Positions 8,646 through 18,475 of a DNA stretch of 64,000 nucleotides are shown here, piece after piece. Numbering within the stretch: position 1 is the stretch's first letter; each line of letters begins with the position of its first letter. Origin of the DNA: Caulobacteraceae bacterium (GTDB lineage: Bacteria; Pseudomonadota; Alphaproteobacteria; Caulobacterales; Caulobacteraceae); NCBI GenBank assembly GCA_019695035.1, contig JAIBAU010000016.1:1-64000 (forward strand), read 5' to 3'. A program made the translations under genes and the position numbers. Under the pieces are notes generated by a model. It ran no database searches. It worked only from the letters and a program-made list of their open reading frames with translations, and had not been told where the DNA came from.

Positions 8646-9023
8646 CTAGCGGCCGTTGCAGCCCCAAACGCGGATGGTGATGCTCTTGCCGCCGCCGCGA
8701 TTGCGCACTTCCTGCTGCGCCCTCGCCTTGGCCGTCGCGGCGTCGGGAGCCTTGGCCCAGCCGTAGATGGAGGTGTCGCGGTCCGAAACGGCGTAGGCGC
8801 CACAGCCGGTGTAGAAGCGGAGCACGACGTGACAGTTGCGCCCGCACTTGTTGAGCGCGCCCCAGTCCGCTTCCTTCTGGGTATTGGCGTTCACGCTCCA
8901 GCCGTAGGCGGAGCCCGCGTTGCTGTCGATGGCGAGCGCCCCGTATTGCCCGCTGCGAGCATCGGCGGCCGAAGCCGCAAACAGGGTGGCGGCCGCGACG
9001 GCGGCCAGCACGGACGTGCGCAT
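8646..9023 (-). CDS. DUF4189 secreted protein
   Basis: After a signal peptide (MRTSVLAAVAAATLFAASAADA) the mature protein is about 100 residues. It has the DUF4189 layout: YGALAID, YGWSVNANT, a central C-x3-C pair (KCGRNCHVVLRF) and a later C (TGCGAYAVS), then WGC near the end. The cysteines probably form disulfides in the periplasm. AAGGGG lies 8 bases before the chosen ATG. Function unknown. Confidence 0.82.
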   Translation of the reverse strand: MRTSVLAAVAAATLFAASAADARSGQYGALAIDSNAGSAYGWSVNANTQKEADWGALNKCGRNCHVVLRFYTGCGAYAVSDRDTSIYGWAKAPDAATAKARAQQEVRNRGGGKSITIRVWGCNGR

Positions 9024-9201
9024 GGTCATAACCCCTTGTAACCCCGTCACAAGATTCATTGCCTTGATGCAGCACGTCAAGCTTGCAGGCGCGCAACCGA
9101 TCGCGATTACGCACTCGCGCTTGTTTACCCTGTCAGGTAACCGACAACCGGGGCGCGCGCTGGTAGGATGACCTGTCGGGGATGTGTGGAGGAGGCGACG
9201 G

Positions 9202-9384
9202 ATGGCTGACGTCGGCGGACACTCGACCCTGCGGGACGCGGACGCCCGACTATTGTGCGACCGGATGGTTGCGCTGTCGGAGCGGCTGACCGATGCTCAA
9301 TTGGAGAACCTGGCCCGCGCCCTGGTTCGGGAATTGCGTGGCCGCGGGCTCCCAGGACCAACACGGCTCGATCTGCGGCTCTAG
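9202..9384 (+). CDS. Small hypothetical protein
   Basis: The 60-residue charged helical protein starts MADVGGHSTLRDADARLL and has a GGAGGA ribosome site 8 bases upstream. It has no membrane segment or cysteine motif. It overlaps the stop of the convergent 9381-9764 gene by 4 bp. Family not recognised; the strong ribosome site is the main support. Confidence 0.55.
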   Translation: MADVGGHSTLRDADARLLCDRMVALSERLTDAQLENLARALVRELRGRGLPGPTRLDLRL

Positions 9385-9764
9385 CGGATCCGGCCGGCCA
9401 CGAGCTTGATGCGGATCTTCTCGCCGGTGACAGCCTTTCCCGTCCAGCTGGCCCCGACCCCGCCCGTCGGAACAGCCGTGCAGTAGGTGAACGGGACCGC
9501 GCGGGGCTTCTTCTGCTTGAGGCACACCTTGTCCCCCTTCAGCGCCCAGGTTCCGCTGGACGGCGTACGGCGCCGCCCCATGGCGTCATAGGTGCCATCA
9601 GGCTTGAGCCACAACAGGGCTGTTCGCCCGTCGGGATAGGTCGAAACCACTGTGTTGCCGAAGGCGGCGTCGAGGCCGGTCGCGCCAGCCGCCGCAGCGT
9701 CGGCGGTCATCACACTCACTACGGCTGCGGCGGCCGCCAGATTGAGCAGGTGCGAACGGAACAT
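9381..9764 (-). CDS. Hypothetical exported protein
   Basis: The 127-residue protein has a signal peptide (MFRSHLLNLAAAAAVVSVMT) and a compact beta-rich domain with one Cys pair (KVCLKQKK and FTYCTAV). The pattern GTYDAMGRRRTPSSGTW resembles small periplasmic lipocalin-like proteins common in Caulobacteraceae. No catalytic motif is visible. It is convergent with the 60-residue gene. Confidence 0.72.
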   Translation of the reverse strand: MFRSHLLNLAAAAAVVSVMTADAAAAGATGLDAAFGNTVVSTYPDGRTALLWLKPDGTYDAMGRRRTPSSGTWALKGDKVCLKQKKPRAVPFTYCTAVPTGGVGASWTGKAVTGEKIRIKLVAGRIR

Positions 9765-9882
9765 TGGTCTTATCCCTTGCGGCCAATTGTGCGGGACTAA
9801 ACGCCCGAGGGGACGCTTCGTGCCGACTCATGGAATCCTTTCCCGGCGGGACGCGTTTTGTTTTGACCCGCCAGAGGATCCC

Positions 9883-10209
9883 ATGCGCCAGTCGCCGCTT
9901 CACAAGATTGACCCCGCCGCCGCAATCGCCCCTTCCGAGCCGACGGGCCTCAAGCCCGTCGCCCTTTCCCGCCCCGGCCGCCGGTTTTCGGTTCACGCCG
10001 CCAGTGAGCCGCGCGCAGCCGGACACTCGGTCGAAGCGCTCAGCTTCGAGGAGGCCGCCCTGGAGTTCCTCGACGCCTGGAGCCCGCAAGGCGATTCCAA
10101 CGGCGAAGTGACGCTCGTCGTCACGGACTGCGAAACCGGGACCGAGCATTGCCTGCGCGTTGACGTGGACTCCGGCGAAACCGCGAATTGCGATCAGGTC
10201 CGGGGATGA
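9883..10209 (+). CDS. Small conserved protein (DUF5961-like)
   Basis: The 108-residue cytoplasmic protein carries RRFSVHAASEP, LSFEEAALEFLDAW and VTDCETGTEHCLRVDVDSGET. I associate this pattern with DUF5961, but this is from memory. Its stop overlaps the ATG of the DUF488 gene by 4 bp (ATGA), so the two form a coupled pair. Function unknown. Confidence 0.65.
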   Translation: MRQSPLHKIDPAAAIAPSEPTGLKPVALSRPGRRFSVHAASEPRAAGHSVEALSFEEAALEFLDAWSPQGDSNGEVTLVVTDCETGTEHCLRVDVDSGETANCDQVRG

Positions 10210-10637
10210 AGCTCGCCACCATCGGGTATGAAACGGCCACCCAGCCCCTAGTGATCCAGCGCCTGAAGGATGCCGGCGTGGAGGTGGTGATCGACGTCCG
10301 GGCGGTGGCCGCCTCGCGCAAGGCCGGGTTCTCCAAGACGCTCCTGGCCAACAGCCTGAAGGCTGCGGGCATCGACTATGTGCACCTTCAGAAGCTGGGC
10401 ACGCCCAAACCCGGCCGTGACGCCGCCCGCAACGGTGACATCCAGCGGATGCACGACATCTTCAATGCCCACATGAGCGACCCGGAGCCCCAGATGCAGT
10501 TGGCGGAAGCGCTGGAGCTCGCACGCCGGCGCAAGGCAGCCCTGCTTTGCTACGAAGACGACCACCTTGGCTGTCACCGCTCCATCTTGGCTGACGAACT
10601 GCACGAACGCGCCGGATTCGAGATCGAAAACCTCTAG
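10206..10637 (+). CDS. DUF488 family protein
   Basis: The 143-residue protein matches DUF488 throughout: a start KLATIGYET, IDVRAVAASRKAGFSK, and the signature LLCYEDDHLGCHRSILADEL with a Cys that could be catalytic or metal-binding. The family is rhodanese-like in shape, with unknown chemistry. It is coupled to the preceding gene and followed by a terminator hairpin shared with the convergent gene. Confidence 0.85.
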   Translation: MKLATIGYETATQPLVIQRLKDAGVEVVIDVRAVAASRKAGFSKTLLANSLKAAGIDYVHLQKLGTPKPGRDAARNGDIQRMHDIFNAHMSDPEPQMQLAEALELARRRKAALLCYEDDHLGCHRSILADELHERAGFEIENL

Positions 10638-10656
10638 GGCCGGCGTTCCGCGCGCG

Positions 10657-10694
10657 AAAAAGCCGCCGCAGATCGCTCCGCGGCGGCTTGGTTT
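10657..10694. terminator. Bidirectional intrinsic terminator
   Basis: The arms AGCCGCCGC (10661-10669) and GCGGCGGCT (10680-10688) form a perfect 9-bp stem. An A-run on the left gives TTTTT for minus-strand transcripts, and TGGTTT follows on the plus strand. It lies between two convergent genes and is stronger for the minus strand. Confidence 0.8.
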
Positions 10695-10711
10695 CGTCGT
10701 GTAGGTCAGAG

Positions 10712-11161
10712 CTAGTTGGCGGGTGTCGGCGTCACGGCGTCACGGAAGACCAGCCCGGCGATCTTGCCTTCCGGCGTCAGGGCGATGAACCATACCGTCG
10801 ATCCCCGTTCGGACTGGGCGACGAACTTCAGGGCGCCCTGTTGCGAACCCGCGAAGGTCAGGGTCTTCAGGCGTCCGCCCTGGTTCAGCTTCTCCGCGAT
10901 CGGGTCGAGATTGGCGCGCACGATGTCGGCGAGTTGGGGGACCATGGAATCGTAGTCAGGCGTCTTGGCCATCAGGTCGGCAATGACCTTGCGCAGAATT
11001 CGTTCATGGGCGGCGATCGCCGCCGGGTCCGGACCCGCCGGTTGCTCCGTGGGCAGTGTGGACGCGTCAGGAGCAGTCTGCGCCGCCGCGGGAGACGACA
11101 GCGCCACCAGGGCGGCGGAGACGGCCAGGGCCGCCATCAGCAGGTCGGAGATGAACTTCAT
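10712..11161 (-). CDS. Hypothetical exported protein
   Basis: The 149-residue protein has a clear signal peptide (MKFISDLLMAALAVSAALVA, cleavage near AAAQ), a Thr/Pro linker, a helical segment, and a beta-rich end (GALKFVAQSERGSTVWFIAL). This resembles small domains that report a change in a mean value or respond to stress. Family not recognised. The terminator at 10657-10694 closes its transcript. Confidence 0.7.
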   Translation of the reverse strand: MKFISDLLMAALAVSAALVALSSPAAAQTAPDASTLPTEQPAGPDPAAIAAHERILRKVIADLMAKTPDYDSMVPQLADIVRANLDPIAEKLNQGGRLKTLTFAGSQQGALKFVAQSERGSTVWFIALTPEGKIAGLVFRDAVTPTPAN

Positions 11162-11316
11162 GGGGACGGGGCTCCAGGGTCACGTGCGGCACAGATGGAC
11201 CTGCGCCGTCGGGTTCGCCAGTTAAGTCGCCGTAATGCGCCATTCCTGTGACGCGGACGGTTGCGGTTCTGAAAAGCAGGCGTAGCTTTGCGGCCGATTT
11301 CAGCTGGAGCTTCGCC

Positions 11317-11841
11317 ATGCGTTCTTCATCCGCCCTCGTTGTCGTCCTCGCCGTGACCTCCCTGCTGGCGGCTTGCGGAAAGTCCGAAACGCCCGCGCCG
11401 TCCGCCGACGGAGCCCCGACCACGGCCAGCGACGACGCCGCGCCGGCTGATACGGGAGCGGCCGCGGACGCGGCGGCGCAAGCGACGCTCGCCTCTTTGC
11501 CCGCGCCCTACAACGCCGCCGACTGGGCCAACGGAAAGAAGCAGTTCGCGCGGTGCCGCTCCTGTCACACGTTGGGAGAAGGACAGGCTGACATGACCGG
11601 CCCCAACCTCCACGGGTTCCTGAACCGGCCGATGGCGTCCAAGCCCGGCTACAACTATTCGGACGCGCTGAAGGAAGGCGAGCATCATCCCTGGGACGCG
11701 ACCCATCTCGACGCATGGATCGAGAACCCCAGGGCGGCGCACCCCGGCACCAAGATGGCGTTCGCCGGCCTGAAGGACGCCGAGGACCGCCGGGACCTGA
11801 TCGCCTACCTGATGACCGAGACGGGCTACAAGCCGGGATAG
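11317..11841 (+). CDS. Lipoprotein class I cytochrome c
   Basis: The 174-residue protein has a lipobox LLAAC (Cys20), an Ala/Asp/Pro-rich tether of about 45 residues, and a c-type domain with the haem site CRSCH (80-84). A probable axial Met lies in GTKMAFAGL, and the family pattern YSDALKEG...WDATHLDAWIENP is clear. It resembles cytochrome c2/c-552 electron carriers, here anchored in the periplasm. The start has GGAG about 7 bases upstream. Confidence 0.88.
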   Translation: MRSSSALVVVLAVTSLLAACGKSETPAPSADGAPTTASDDAAPADTGAAADAAAQATLASLPAPYNAADWANGKKQFARCRSCHTLGEGQADMTGPNLHGFLNRPMASKPGYNYSDALKEGEHHPWDATHLDAWIENPRAAHPGTKMAFAGLKDAEDRRDLIAYLMTETGYKPG

Positions 11842-11844
11842 ACC

Positions 11845-14800
11845 CTATTCCGCCGCGCGGGGCAGGGAGTCGTTGGCGACCTGCTCGTCTTCCTCGAACT
11901 GCTTGATCATCCGCGCGGTCCACTGCGGCGAGCGCGTGAACCGGCCGAGGAGGTTGTAGAACACCGGCACGATGAAGAGCGTCAGCAGCGTGGCGAACAT
12001 CGCACCGGCGAAGATCACCACGCCGATGGTCTTGCGACTCCCCGCCCCCGCTCCGGCCCATAGGACGAGGGGCAGCGCGCCGAAGGCTGTGGCGATCGAG
12101 GTCATGATGATCGGGCGCAGGCGCAGGGACGCTGCCTCGATCACGGCGTCACGGATCGAGCGGCCTTCGTCCCGCAGCTGGTTGGCGAATTCGACGATCA
12201 GGATGCCGTTCTTCGCCGCGACGCCGATCAGGATGATCAGGCCGATCTGGCTGTAGATGTTCAGAGTCGAGCTGGCCATGAACAGACCGAACAGGCCGCC
12301 AGCCGCGGCCAGCGGGACGGTCAGCATTATCACCGCCGGGGATATCCAGCTCTCGAACTGGGCGGCCAGGACAAGGAACACCAGCAGCAGGGCCAGTCCG
12401 AAGGCCACGCCGACCGCGCCGGAAGACTCCAGCAGATCCCGCGCCTGTCCGCCCCACTGGATTACAGGACCGCTGGGCTGCTTTGCGGCTTCGGCCCTGA
12501 ACCACTCAATGGCGTCCTTCACAGTATAGCCGGGTGTGAGTTGCGTGGTGAGGGTGATGGCCCGTTGCCTGTTCAGACGGCGACGATCGGGCGTGTCGCC
12601 TTGCACATGGGTCTCGACCACCGCCGACAATGGCACGAGGGCGCCGGACCCGGACCGGACATAGAGGGTTTCGAGGTCCGACTGGTTTCGGCGACGTGCG
12701 ATGTCCGTCTGCAGCACCACGTCGTACTCCTGACCGCCGCGAATGTAGGTCGTGGCCCGACGCGATCCGAACATGGTCTCGAGCGCGGCGCCCACGTCCG
12801 TGGCGCTGACGCCGAGCGCGGCCGCCTTCTCCCGGTCGACGTCCACCACCATTCGAGGCGAAGTGGGCTCGTAGTCGAGTCGAGGGCGTTCGAAGCCTGG
12901 GTTCGCACGGGCCGCGGTGAGGACCGGGGCCATCCAGGCGGCCAGGTCGGCGTACTCCGGCCCGGTGACGATGAAATCGACATTGGACCCGCCGGCGCCG
13001 CCGCCGCCGCCCCGCTGGAACGGTCCCCGCACCGAGGCGGTGACCCGGGCGCCAGTGATAAACCCCAGCTGTTTGTTCAAGGCGGAGGCGATGTCATCGG
13101 CCGACCGGGTGCGGTCTCCCCACGGACTCAGGATGAGAACGCCCGAGGCAGAGTTGAACTGGCCGCCGCCGAAGGAAGGCGCCAGCACGAGGTAGCGTTC
13201 CACTTCCCCGGCGTCCCGCAGCCTCTGGAAGACAGGCTCCAGCTTGAGCGCCTGCGCAGCGGTGTAGTCGAAGCCGGCGCCTACCGGGCCCTGCACCGAC
13301 ACGTCCACTCGCCCGCGGTCTTCGTTGGGCACGAGTTCCTGCGGCAGTTTCAGGAACAGCAACCCGGCCGCGAGACCGATCACCAGCACCACGCTTCCGG
13401 CGGTGACGGCGGCGACCCGAGTGCCCAGCAGGGCGTCGAGCGACGCCCGGTAGGACTCCCGCAAGCCGTCCATAGCCGCGTCGACCCGACGGGCCAGCCA
13501 CCCCTCGGTCTTGGCCGGCCGGAGAATCTTCGACGCCAGCATCGGGGAAAGGGTGAAGGCCAGGAAAGCGGAGAACGCCACTGCTGAAGCGATCGCCGCC
13601 GCCAGTTCGACGAACAACCGGCCAATCTGGCCGGGCAGGAACAGCAACGGCGCAAACACCGAGAGAAGGACGATGGTGGTGGCGACGACGGCGAAGAAGA
13701 CCTGCCGCGTCCCGCGTTCGGCAGCCACCACCGGCGGCTCCCCCTTGTCGATGCGACGCTGGATGTTCTCGGTCACCACGATGGCGTCGTCGACGACCAG
13801 ACCGATGGCCAGCACGAGACCCAGCAGGGTCAAAAGATTGATGGAAAAACCAAGCGGGGCCAGCACGATGAAGGTCGACAGCAGGCAGATCGGAGCCACG
13901 ATTGAGGGTATGAACGCCGCCCGCATCGTCCCGAGGAATATGAAGTTCACCAGCGACACCAAGGCGATGGCGATGCCGATGGTGATCCACACTTCCCGAA
14001 TGGCTTCCGAGGTGAACTCTGAATTGTCGACGGCGACGACCAGCTGGGTCCCCTCGGGCAGGTTGGAGCGCATCTCGTCCACCACCGCCCGCACGCCCTT
14101 GGAAATCTGAAGGTCATTGGCCTGCGACTGACGCGTTATGCCGATCGCGACCTGGTCGTGACCGTTCCCTCGAAATAGACGCCGTCGCTCTTCCGCGCCC
14201 TCCTCGATGCGGGCTACATCGCCGAGGCGGGTGACGTAGGTCGAGCGCAGGGGAGAGGCCGTGCTCGCCGTTGTCGTGGCCGTGGAAGGCGAAACGGTCG
14301 AGCCCGCCGCGCCCGTGGCCGTGATCGGGAGGTTGGCGAAATCCTCGGGTGTCGCGTAGCCGCGCTCAACACGAATGGTGAAGTCCTTGTCCTTGGACTC
14401 CAGGAAGCCGGCCGGCAGTTCGGCATTCTGGCGTTGCAGCGCGCTCTGGACGTCGGACACCGTCAGTCCGCGCGCAGCGAGGGCGTCGGCGTCCAGCCAT
14501 ATGCGCATGGCGTAGGTCGCTTCGCCGAAGATGTTGGCCTGCGCCACACCCGGAACCGTTGAAAACCGTTCCACGAGGTAACGGTCCGCATAGTCGGTGA
14601 GCTGAAGACGGTTCAGCGTGGTCGACGACAAGTTCAGGATGATCACCGGCGAGGAGTCCGCATCCGCCTTGGCCACCTGCGGCGCTTCAGCCTCATCCGG
14701 CAGATTGTTGGAGACCCGGCTGACTGCGTCGCGGACATCGTTGGCTGCGTCGTCGATGTTCCGATCCAGGCTGAACTCGATCGAGATCCGCGACTGGCCG

Positions 14801-15057
14801 TCGCGACTGGTCGAGGTGATCCGGTCCACGCCCTGAATACCGGCGATCTGGCGTTCAATGACCTCTGTGACGCGGCTCTCGATCACCTCTGCGGACGCAC
14901 CGGTGTAGGTCGTGGAAACAGACACCACCGGCGGATCGACATTGGGCAACTCGCGGATCGGCAGCAGGAAAAAGGCCGCGATGCCGATCACGCATAGCAG
15001 AATGGCCGACACCGCCGCGAAGACCGGCCGCCGGACCGCGAGGTCGGAAATCATCAT
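11845..15057 (-). CDS. RND (HAE1 family) multidrug efflux permease
   Basis: This 1070-residue inner-membrane proton antiporter shows two repeats of six helices, each with a large periplasmic loop. The start MISDLAVRRPVFA is typical, and the proton-relay pair lies in VLAIGLVVDDAIVVTENI (about residue 420). It is AcrB/MexB-like in length. Its start overlaps the adaptor stop by 4 bp (ATGA). No outer-membrane factor or regulator is next to it, so it must borrow a TolC-type channel. Substrates cannot be predicted. Confidence 0.93.
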   Translation of the reverse strand: MMISDLAVRRPVFAAVSAILLCVIGIAAFFLLPIRELPNVDPPVVSVSTTYTGASAEVIESRVTEVIERQIAGIQGVDRITSTSRDGQSRISIEFSLDRNIDDAANDVRDAVSRVSNNLPDEAEAPQVAKADADSSPVIILNLSSTTLNRLQLTDYADRYLVERFSTVPGVAQANIFGEATYAMRIWLDADALAARGLTVSDVQSALQRQNAELPAGFLESKDKDFTIRVERGYATPEDFANLPITATGAAGSTVSPSTATTTASTASPLRSTYVTRLGDVARIEEGAEERRRLFRGNGHDQVAIGITRQSQANDLQISKGVRAVVDEMRSNLPEGTQLVVAVDNSEFTSEAIREVWITIGIAIALVSLVNFIFLGTMRAAFIPSIVAPICLLSTFIVLAPLGFSINLLTLLGLVLAIGLVVDDAIVVTENIQRRIDKGEPPVVAAERGTRQVFFAVVATTIVLLSVFAPLLFLPGQIGRLFVELAAAIASAVAFSAFLAFTLSPMLASKILRPAKTEGWLARRVDAAMDGLRESYRASLDALLGTRVAAVTAGSVVLVIGLAAGLLFLKLPQELVPNEDRGRVDVSVQGPVGAGFDYTAAQALKLEPVFQRLRDAGEVERYLVLAPSFGGGQFNSASGVLILSPWGDRTRSADDIASALNKQLGFITGARVTASVRGPFQRGGGGGAGGSNVDFIVTGPEYADLAAWMAPVLTAARANPGFERPRLDYEPTSPRMVVDVDREKAAALGVSATDVGAALETMFGSRRATTYIRGGQEYDVVLQTDIARRRNQSDLETLYVRSGSGALVPLSAVVETHVQGDTPDRRRLNRQRAITLTTQLTPGYTVKDAIEWFRAEAAKQPSGPVIQWGGQARDLLESSGAVGVAFGLALLLVFLVLAAQFESWISPAVIMLTVPLAAAGGLFGLFMASSTLNIYSQIGLIILIGVAAKNGILIVEFANQLRDEGRSIRDAVIEAASLRLRPIIMTSIATAFGALPLVLWAGAGAGSRKTIGVVIFAGAMFATLLTLFIVPVFYNLLGRFTRSPQWTARMIKQFEEDEQVANDSLPRAAE

Positions 15058-16229
15058 CGGGGGGCGGACCCTGTCTGGGCGCCGGGCCGGCCTCCGCGCC
15101 CGCCCTTGCCCCCGCCCAATTTCACGGGGGCGTTGGGCTGGATGCGATTGAGGCCCGACGCGACGATGCGATCGCCGGGCCGGAGGCCCTCGAGGATTTC
15201 GACGAACCCGTCCTGATTGGCTCCGCGACGCACTGTGGTCCGCTGCGCCACCAGCCCCTTGCCGGGCTGGTTGACGATCTTGAAGGCGTAGGCGGTGTCA
15301 CCCTCGAACTGCACGGCGGCCTCTGGCGCCGCGGCCGCCGTGCGCAGGCCACGCTGGATGACGACGCGCATCATCATGCCTGGCTTGATGACACTGGAGC
15401 CGTTGGGAATTTCCGCACGGACCGTGATCGCGCGCGTCCGTTCGTCGATGCGGCTGTCGAGCAGCACGATCCGCCCGGCGAAGGTCTGGCCGGGGAAGGC
15501 GTCTGATGTCGCCTCGATCGTCATGCCTGGGCGAAGCGTCGCCAGGTAACGCTCGGGCACCGGAAAATCGACCCGCATGACGCTCACATCGTCCAGGGTC
15601 GCGATGGCTGCTCCGGGGTTTATCAAGGTTCCCGGAGTCACGTCGGACAGCCCGACCACACCCGAAAACGGCGCCCGGATGACCCGGTCCCCGCGGCGGG
15701 CCTCGGCGGCGCGCAACTCGGCCTGTGCAGTCTCAAGTGCGGTCTGGGCTTGTTCGTACTTCACACGCGGCGCGATGCCTTTGTCGGACAGGGTCTTCCA
15801 GCGGTCCCTGTCCTTGCGCGCCTGGGTTACCGTGGCGCGGGCGGCGATGATGCCGGCGTCCTCTTCCCGGGCCTGCAGTTCCACCAGCGGCTGGCCCTGG
15901 CGGACATACTGGCCGTCCTGGAACAACACGCGAGTGATCAACTCCGTCGTTGACGAGGTGACGACGAGGGACTCCCGCCCCTTGGCGACGCCAAGGACCT
16001 CGATGCTGTCGGTGAAGGGACGGACCGCCACGACTATCTCGGAGACCTGCTGGGCGCGGCCGCCGCCAGGGCCCCCTCGACCTCCCGGCCCGGCGTCGCC
16101 CTTCTCGTCTTTCCCGAACGCCAGCTTCAGCCCAGCGGCAAGCGCCATGAGCATGACGACGGCGATAGCCGCAACCAGGAAAAAGTGTCGCTTGGCGGTC
16201 GTCCGTTCAGTCACGCGAAAATTTCCCAC
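15054..16229 (-). CDS. RND efflux periplasmic adaptor (membrane fusion protein)
   Basis: The 391-residue adaptor has an N-terminal membrane anchor (FFLVAAIAVVMLMALAAGL), then the barrel-sandwich, hairpin and beta-barrel domains. Recognisable stretches are GQYVRQGQPLVELQA, YEQAQTALETAQAELRAAEA and IRAPFSGVVGLSDVTPG. It bridges the permease to an outer-membrane channel. It is coupled to the permease by a 4-bp overlap. The start could be GTG at 16229 or GTG at 16214; the second has GGGAAA at a better distance. Confidence 0.9.
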   Translation of the reverse strand: MGNFRVTERTTAKRHFFLVAAIAVVMLMALAAGLKLAFGKDEKGDAGPGGRGGPGGGRAQQVSEIVVAVRPFTDSIEVLGVAKGRESLVVTSSTTELITRVLFQDGQYVRQGQPLVELQAREEDAGIIAARATVTQARKDRDRWKTLSDKGIAPRVKYEQAQTALETAQAELRAAEARRGDRVIRAPFSGVVGLSDVTPGTLINPGAAIATLDDVSVMRVDFPVPERYLATLRPGMTIEATSDAFPGQTFAGRIVLLDSRIDERTRAITVRAEIPNGSSVIKPGMMMRVVIQRGLRTAAAAPEAAVQFEGDTAYAFKIVNQPGKGLVAQRTTVRRGANQDGFVEILEGLRPGDRIVASGLNRIQPNAPVKLGGGKGGRGGRPGAQTGSAPR

Positions 16230-16396
16230 AGCCGCCTACCCATTCGGCGCGCCGTCCAACCACAGATAGTTCACATTGAACAGGCAATTGAACGGACGGA
16301 GCCCGAACATCCGTCGCAGACTCCGCGCCCGAATGCCCCCCTGAGCGGCCCATCGTCCAGTACTTGTCTGCCGTCCCCCTTACCCTACTCGGATCG

Positions 16397-17164
16397 TCAG
16401 GCGTCGTAGCCAGGAAGCCGCCGGTCGAGGCGACGCAGCACCCCCGGCCAGGCCAGTTGGGCGGCAAAGGACAGCCCGCCCGTCGCCACGGCCTTGACCT
16501 CTTCCTGGGCCGCCTCTGGAGCGATGAGGACGTTGCCCCGCCCACAACCGAGAGCCATCGTCTGCTGCTGGCAGGCGCGTTCCAGGAAAAACATCCCAAG
16601 CCAGGCCTCGGCAGCCGTCGATCCGACCGCTAGCGTTCCATGATTGCGCAACAGCATCAGACGCTTATCACCCATATCAGCCACGATCCGGGCTCGCTCG
16701 TCGAGGTTCAGGGCAATCCCCTCGTAGTCATGGTAGGCGAGCATCGGCAGGGCCAGGAGCGCGTGCTGGGTCAACGGCAGCAAGCCCTCCTTCTGCGCCG
16801 AGACGGCCACCCCCTGATCCGTATGCAGGTGGATGACATAGTGAGCGTCTTCCCGCGCCGCGTGGATTGCAGAGTGGATCGTGAAGCCCGCCGGATTGAT
16901 GAAATTCGTGGTCTCCTGGACGATCTTGCCATCCAGATCGACCTTCACCAGGGACGAAGCCGTGATTTCCTCGAAAAACCAGCCATATGGATTGATCAGG
17001 AAGTGATGCTCCGGACCGGGGACCCGGGCCGAGATATGCGTGAAGATCATGTCGTCCCAGCCGTTCAGGGCGACCGCGCGATACAGGGCCGCGAGATCCA
17101 CCCGCGCCTTCCATTCGCCCTCGCTGACCTTATCCTTCAGCGAAATCAGACTTCCATCGGCCAT
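16397..17164 (-). CDS. Class II aldolase/adducin-family protein
   Basis: The 255-residue protein has the family zinc ligands His112 and His114 (IHLHTDQG) and His175 (LRNHGTL). It also has THISAR near residue 42 and FLINPYGW near 55. Members act as aldolases or epimerases on phosphorylated or hydroxy acids. The absence of a partner enzyme gene leaves the substrate open. The chosen ATG has GGGAGG 8 bases upstream. Confidence 0.85.
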   Translation of the reverse strand: MADGSLISLKDKVSEGEWKARVDLAALYRAVALNGWDDMIFTHISARVPGPEHHFLINPYGWFFEEITASSLVKVDLDGKIVQETTNFINPAGFTIHSAIHAAREDAHYVIHLHTDQGVAVSAQKEGLLPLTQHALLALPMLAYHDYEGIALNLDERARIVADMGDKRLMLLRNHGTLAVGSTAAEAWLGMFFLERACQQQTMALGCGRGNVLIAPEAAQEEVKAVATGGLSFAAQLAWPGVLRRLDRRLPGYDA

Positions 17165-17297
17165 CACAGCCTCCCGTCGAAGAGGCCGAACCGTCGCGCC
17201 GCTGGTGAACGGCGTCAAGTTTCACACCTCGTTAAGCTTGTTTTCATCGACGCGGGAGAGGTTGGAGCCAGGCTTTCCAGTCGGGAGGGGGCTCCCC

Positions 17298-18431
17298 TTG
17301 TCCACCGCAGTCGCGGCGCACGATCTGATCAACTTGGCGCGCAGCCGTGACACGGGTGACCGCGAGCGCCTGCTGTTGGCGGTCGCCGACCTTTGCGACG
17401 GCTCCCCTGACAGCCGCCGGCCCGAGATTCAGTCCCTTCTGGACAACGTCTTCATGGCCTTGGTGGTCGAGGCCGAGCGCGATATCCGCCGCGCTTTGGC
17501 GGAGCGCCTCGCGTCCGCGGACTGGGCGCCCAAGGCCTTGGTCAACGTCTTGGCGCTGGACGAGATCGATATCGCGCGGCCGATTATCGCCCGCAGCCCG
17601 CTGCTGCAGGATCAGGACCTTATCCGTCTGCTCATCGAGAGCACCATCGAACATCAGATAGAGGTCGCTCGCCGTCCCGAACTGAGCGCGCGGGTCGTCG
17701 ATGCAGTGATCGACCGGGGCGAACCGGCCGTGCTTACGGCGCTGGTCGGCAACTCCACGGCCGCGATCACCGAGACGAGCATGCAGCGCCTGGTAGAATC
17801 GTCCCGCCGGATCGCAGCCCTTCGATCACCCCTCGCTCGCCATCCCAAGCTTACCAAGATGCTGGCCGAACAACTTTACGGCTGGGTGGGGCAGGCGCTC
17901 CGGGTCGCCATCGCGGATCGCTTCCGCATCGATTCCGAGGCTCTCGATCAGGCGATCGCGGATGCGGTCAAGGCCGCCCAGCGGGGCAAGCCCGCAGAGG
18001 AGCGCCAGGTCTTGCTCAGCCGCGATGGCGAACGGGAGGAAATGGAGCGACGCCTGATTGCCAAGCTCGAGGCCGCGGGGCAGCTGCGACCGGGCTACCT
18101 CATCCGCGCCCTCAAGGAGCGCAAGCTCACTCTGTTCGAGAACGCGCTAGCGGCCCTGGGCGGCTTTTCGGTAGCCGACGTGCGGGCCGCGATCGATGCG
18201 CCCTCCCCTGAGCCCCTTGCCTTGGCCTGCGCCGCCGTGGGCATCGACAGGATCGTGTTCCCGACGCTCCTCGGGCTGGTTCGCGAACTGAACGGCGGGA
18301 GGCCGTACGGCAGCGAGGCGGGGCGTTCGATAGCGAGCGCATTCAATGCGCCGGGCGTAATCGCCGCGTCGCACTTCCGCGAGACAATCAGCCAGCGCGC
18401 CCCTGTGCGCGCCGGGCATAACGCCGGATAA
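17298..18431 (+). CDS. DUF2336 protein (first of two)
   Basis: The 377-residue protein consists mainly of short helical repeats, as in DUF2336: [73 protein letters not shown] chose a TTG start because GGGAGGGGGC precedes it by a normal distance. A second, similar-sized DUF2336 gene is 1.5 kb downstream on the other strand, with NadK and an Hpt protein between them. Function unknown; HEAT-like repeats suggest a protein-binding role. Confidence 0.82.
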   Translation: MSTAVAAHDLINLARSRDTGDRERLLLAVADLCDGSPDSRRPEIQSLLDNVFMALVVEAERDIRRALAERLASADWAPKALVNVLALDEIDIARPIIARSPLLQDQDLIRLLIESTIEHQIEVARRPELSARVVDAVIDRGEPAVLTALVGNSTAAITETSMQRLVESSRRIAALRSPLARHPKLTKMLAEQLYGWVGQALRVAIADRFRIDSEALDQAIADAVKAAQRGKPAEERQVLLSRDGEREEMERRLIAKLEAAGQLRPGYLIRALKERKLTLFENALAALGGFSVADVRAAIDAPSPEPLALACAAVGIDRIVFPTLLGLVRELNGGRPYGSEAGRSIASAFNAPGVIAASHFRETISQRAPVRAGHNAG

Positions 18432-18475
18432 CGGGGTTTGACTTTCCGTCCGGTTCGACGTTGGAACCAGACGCC

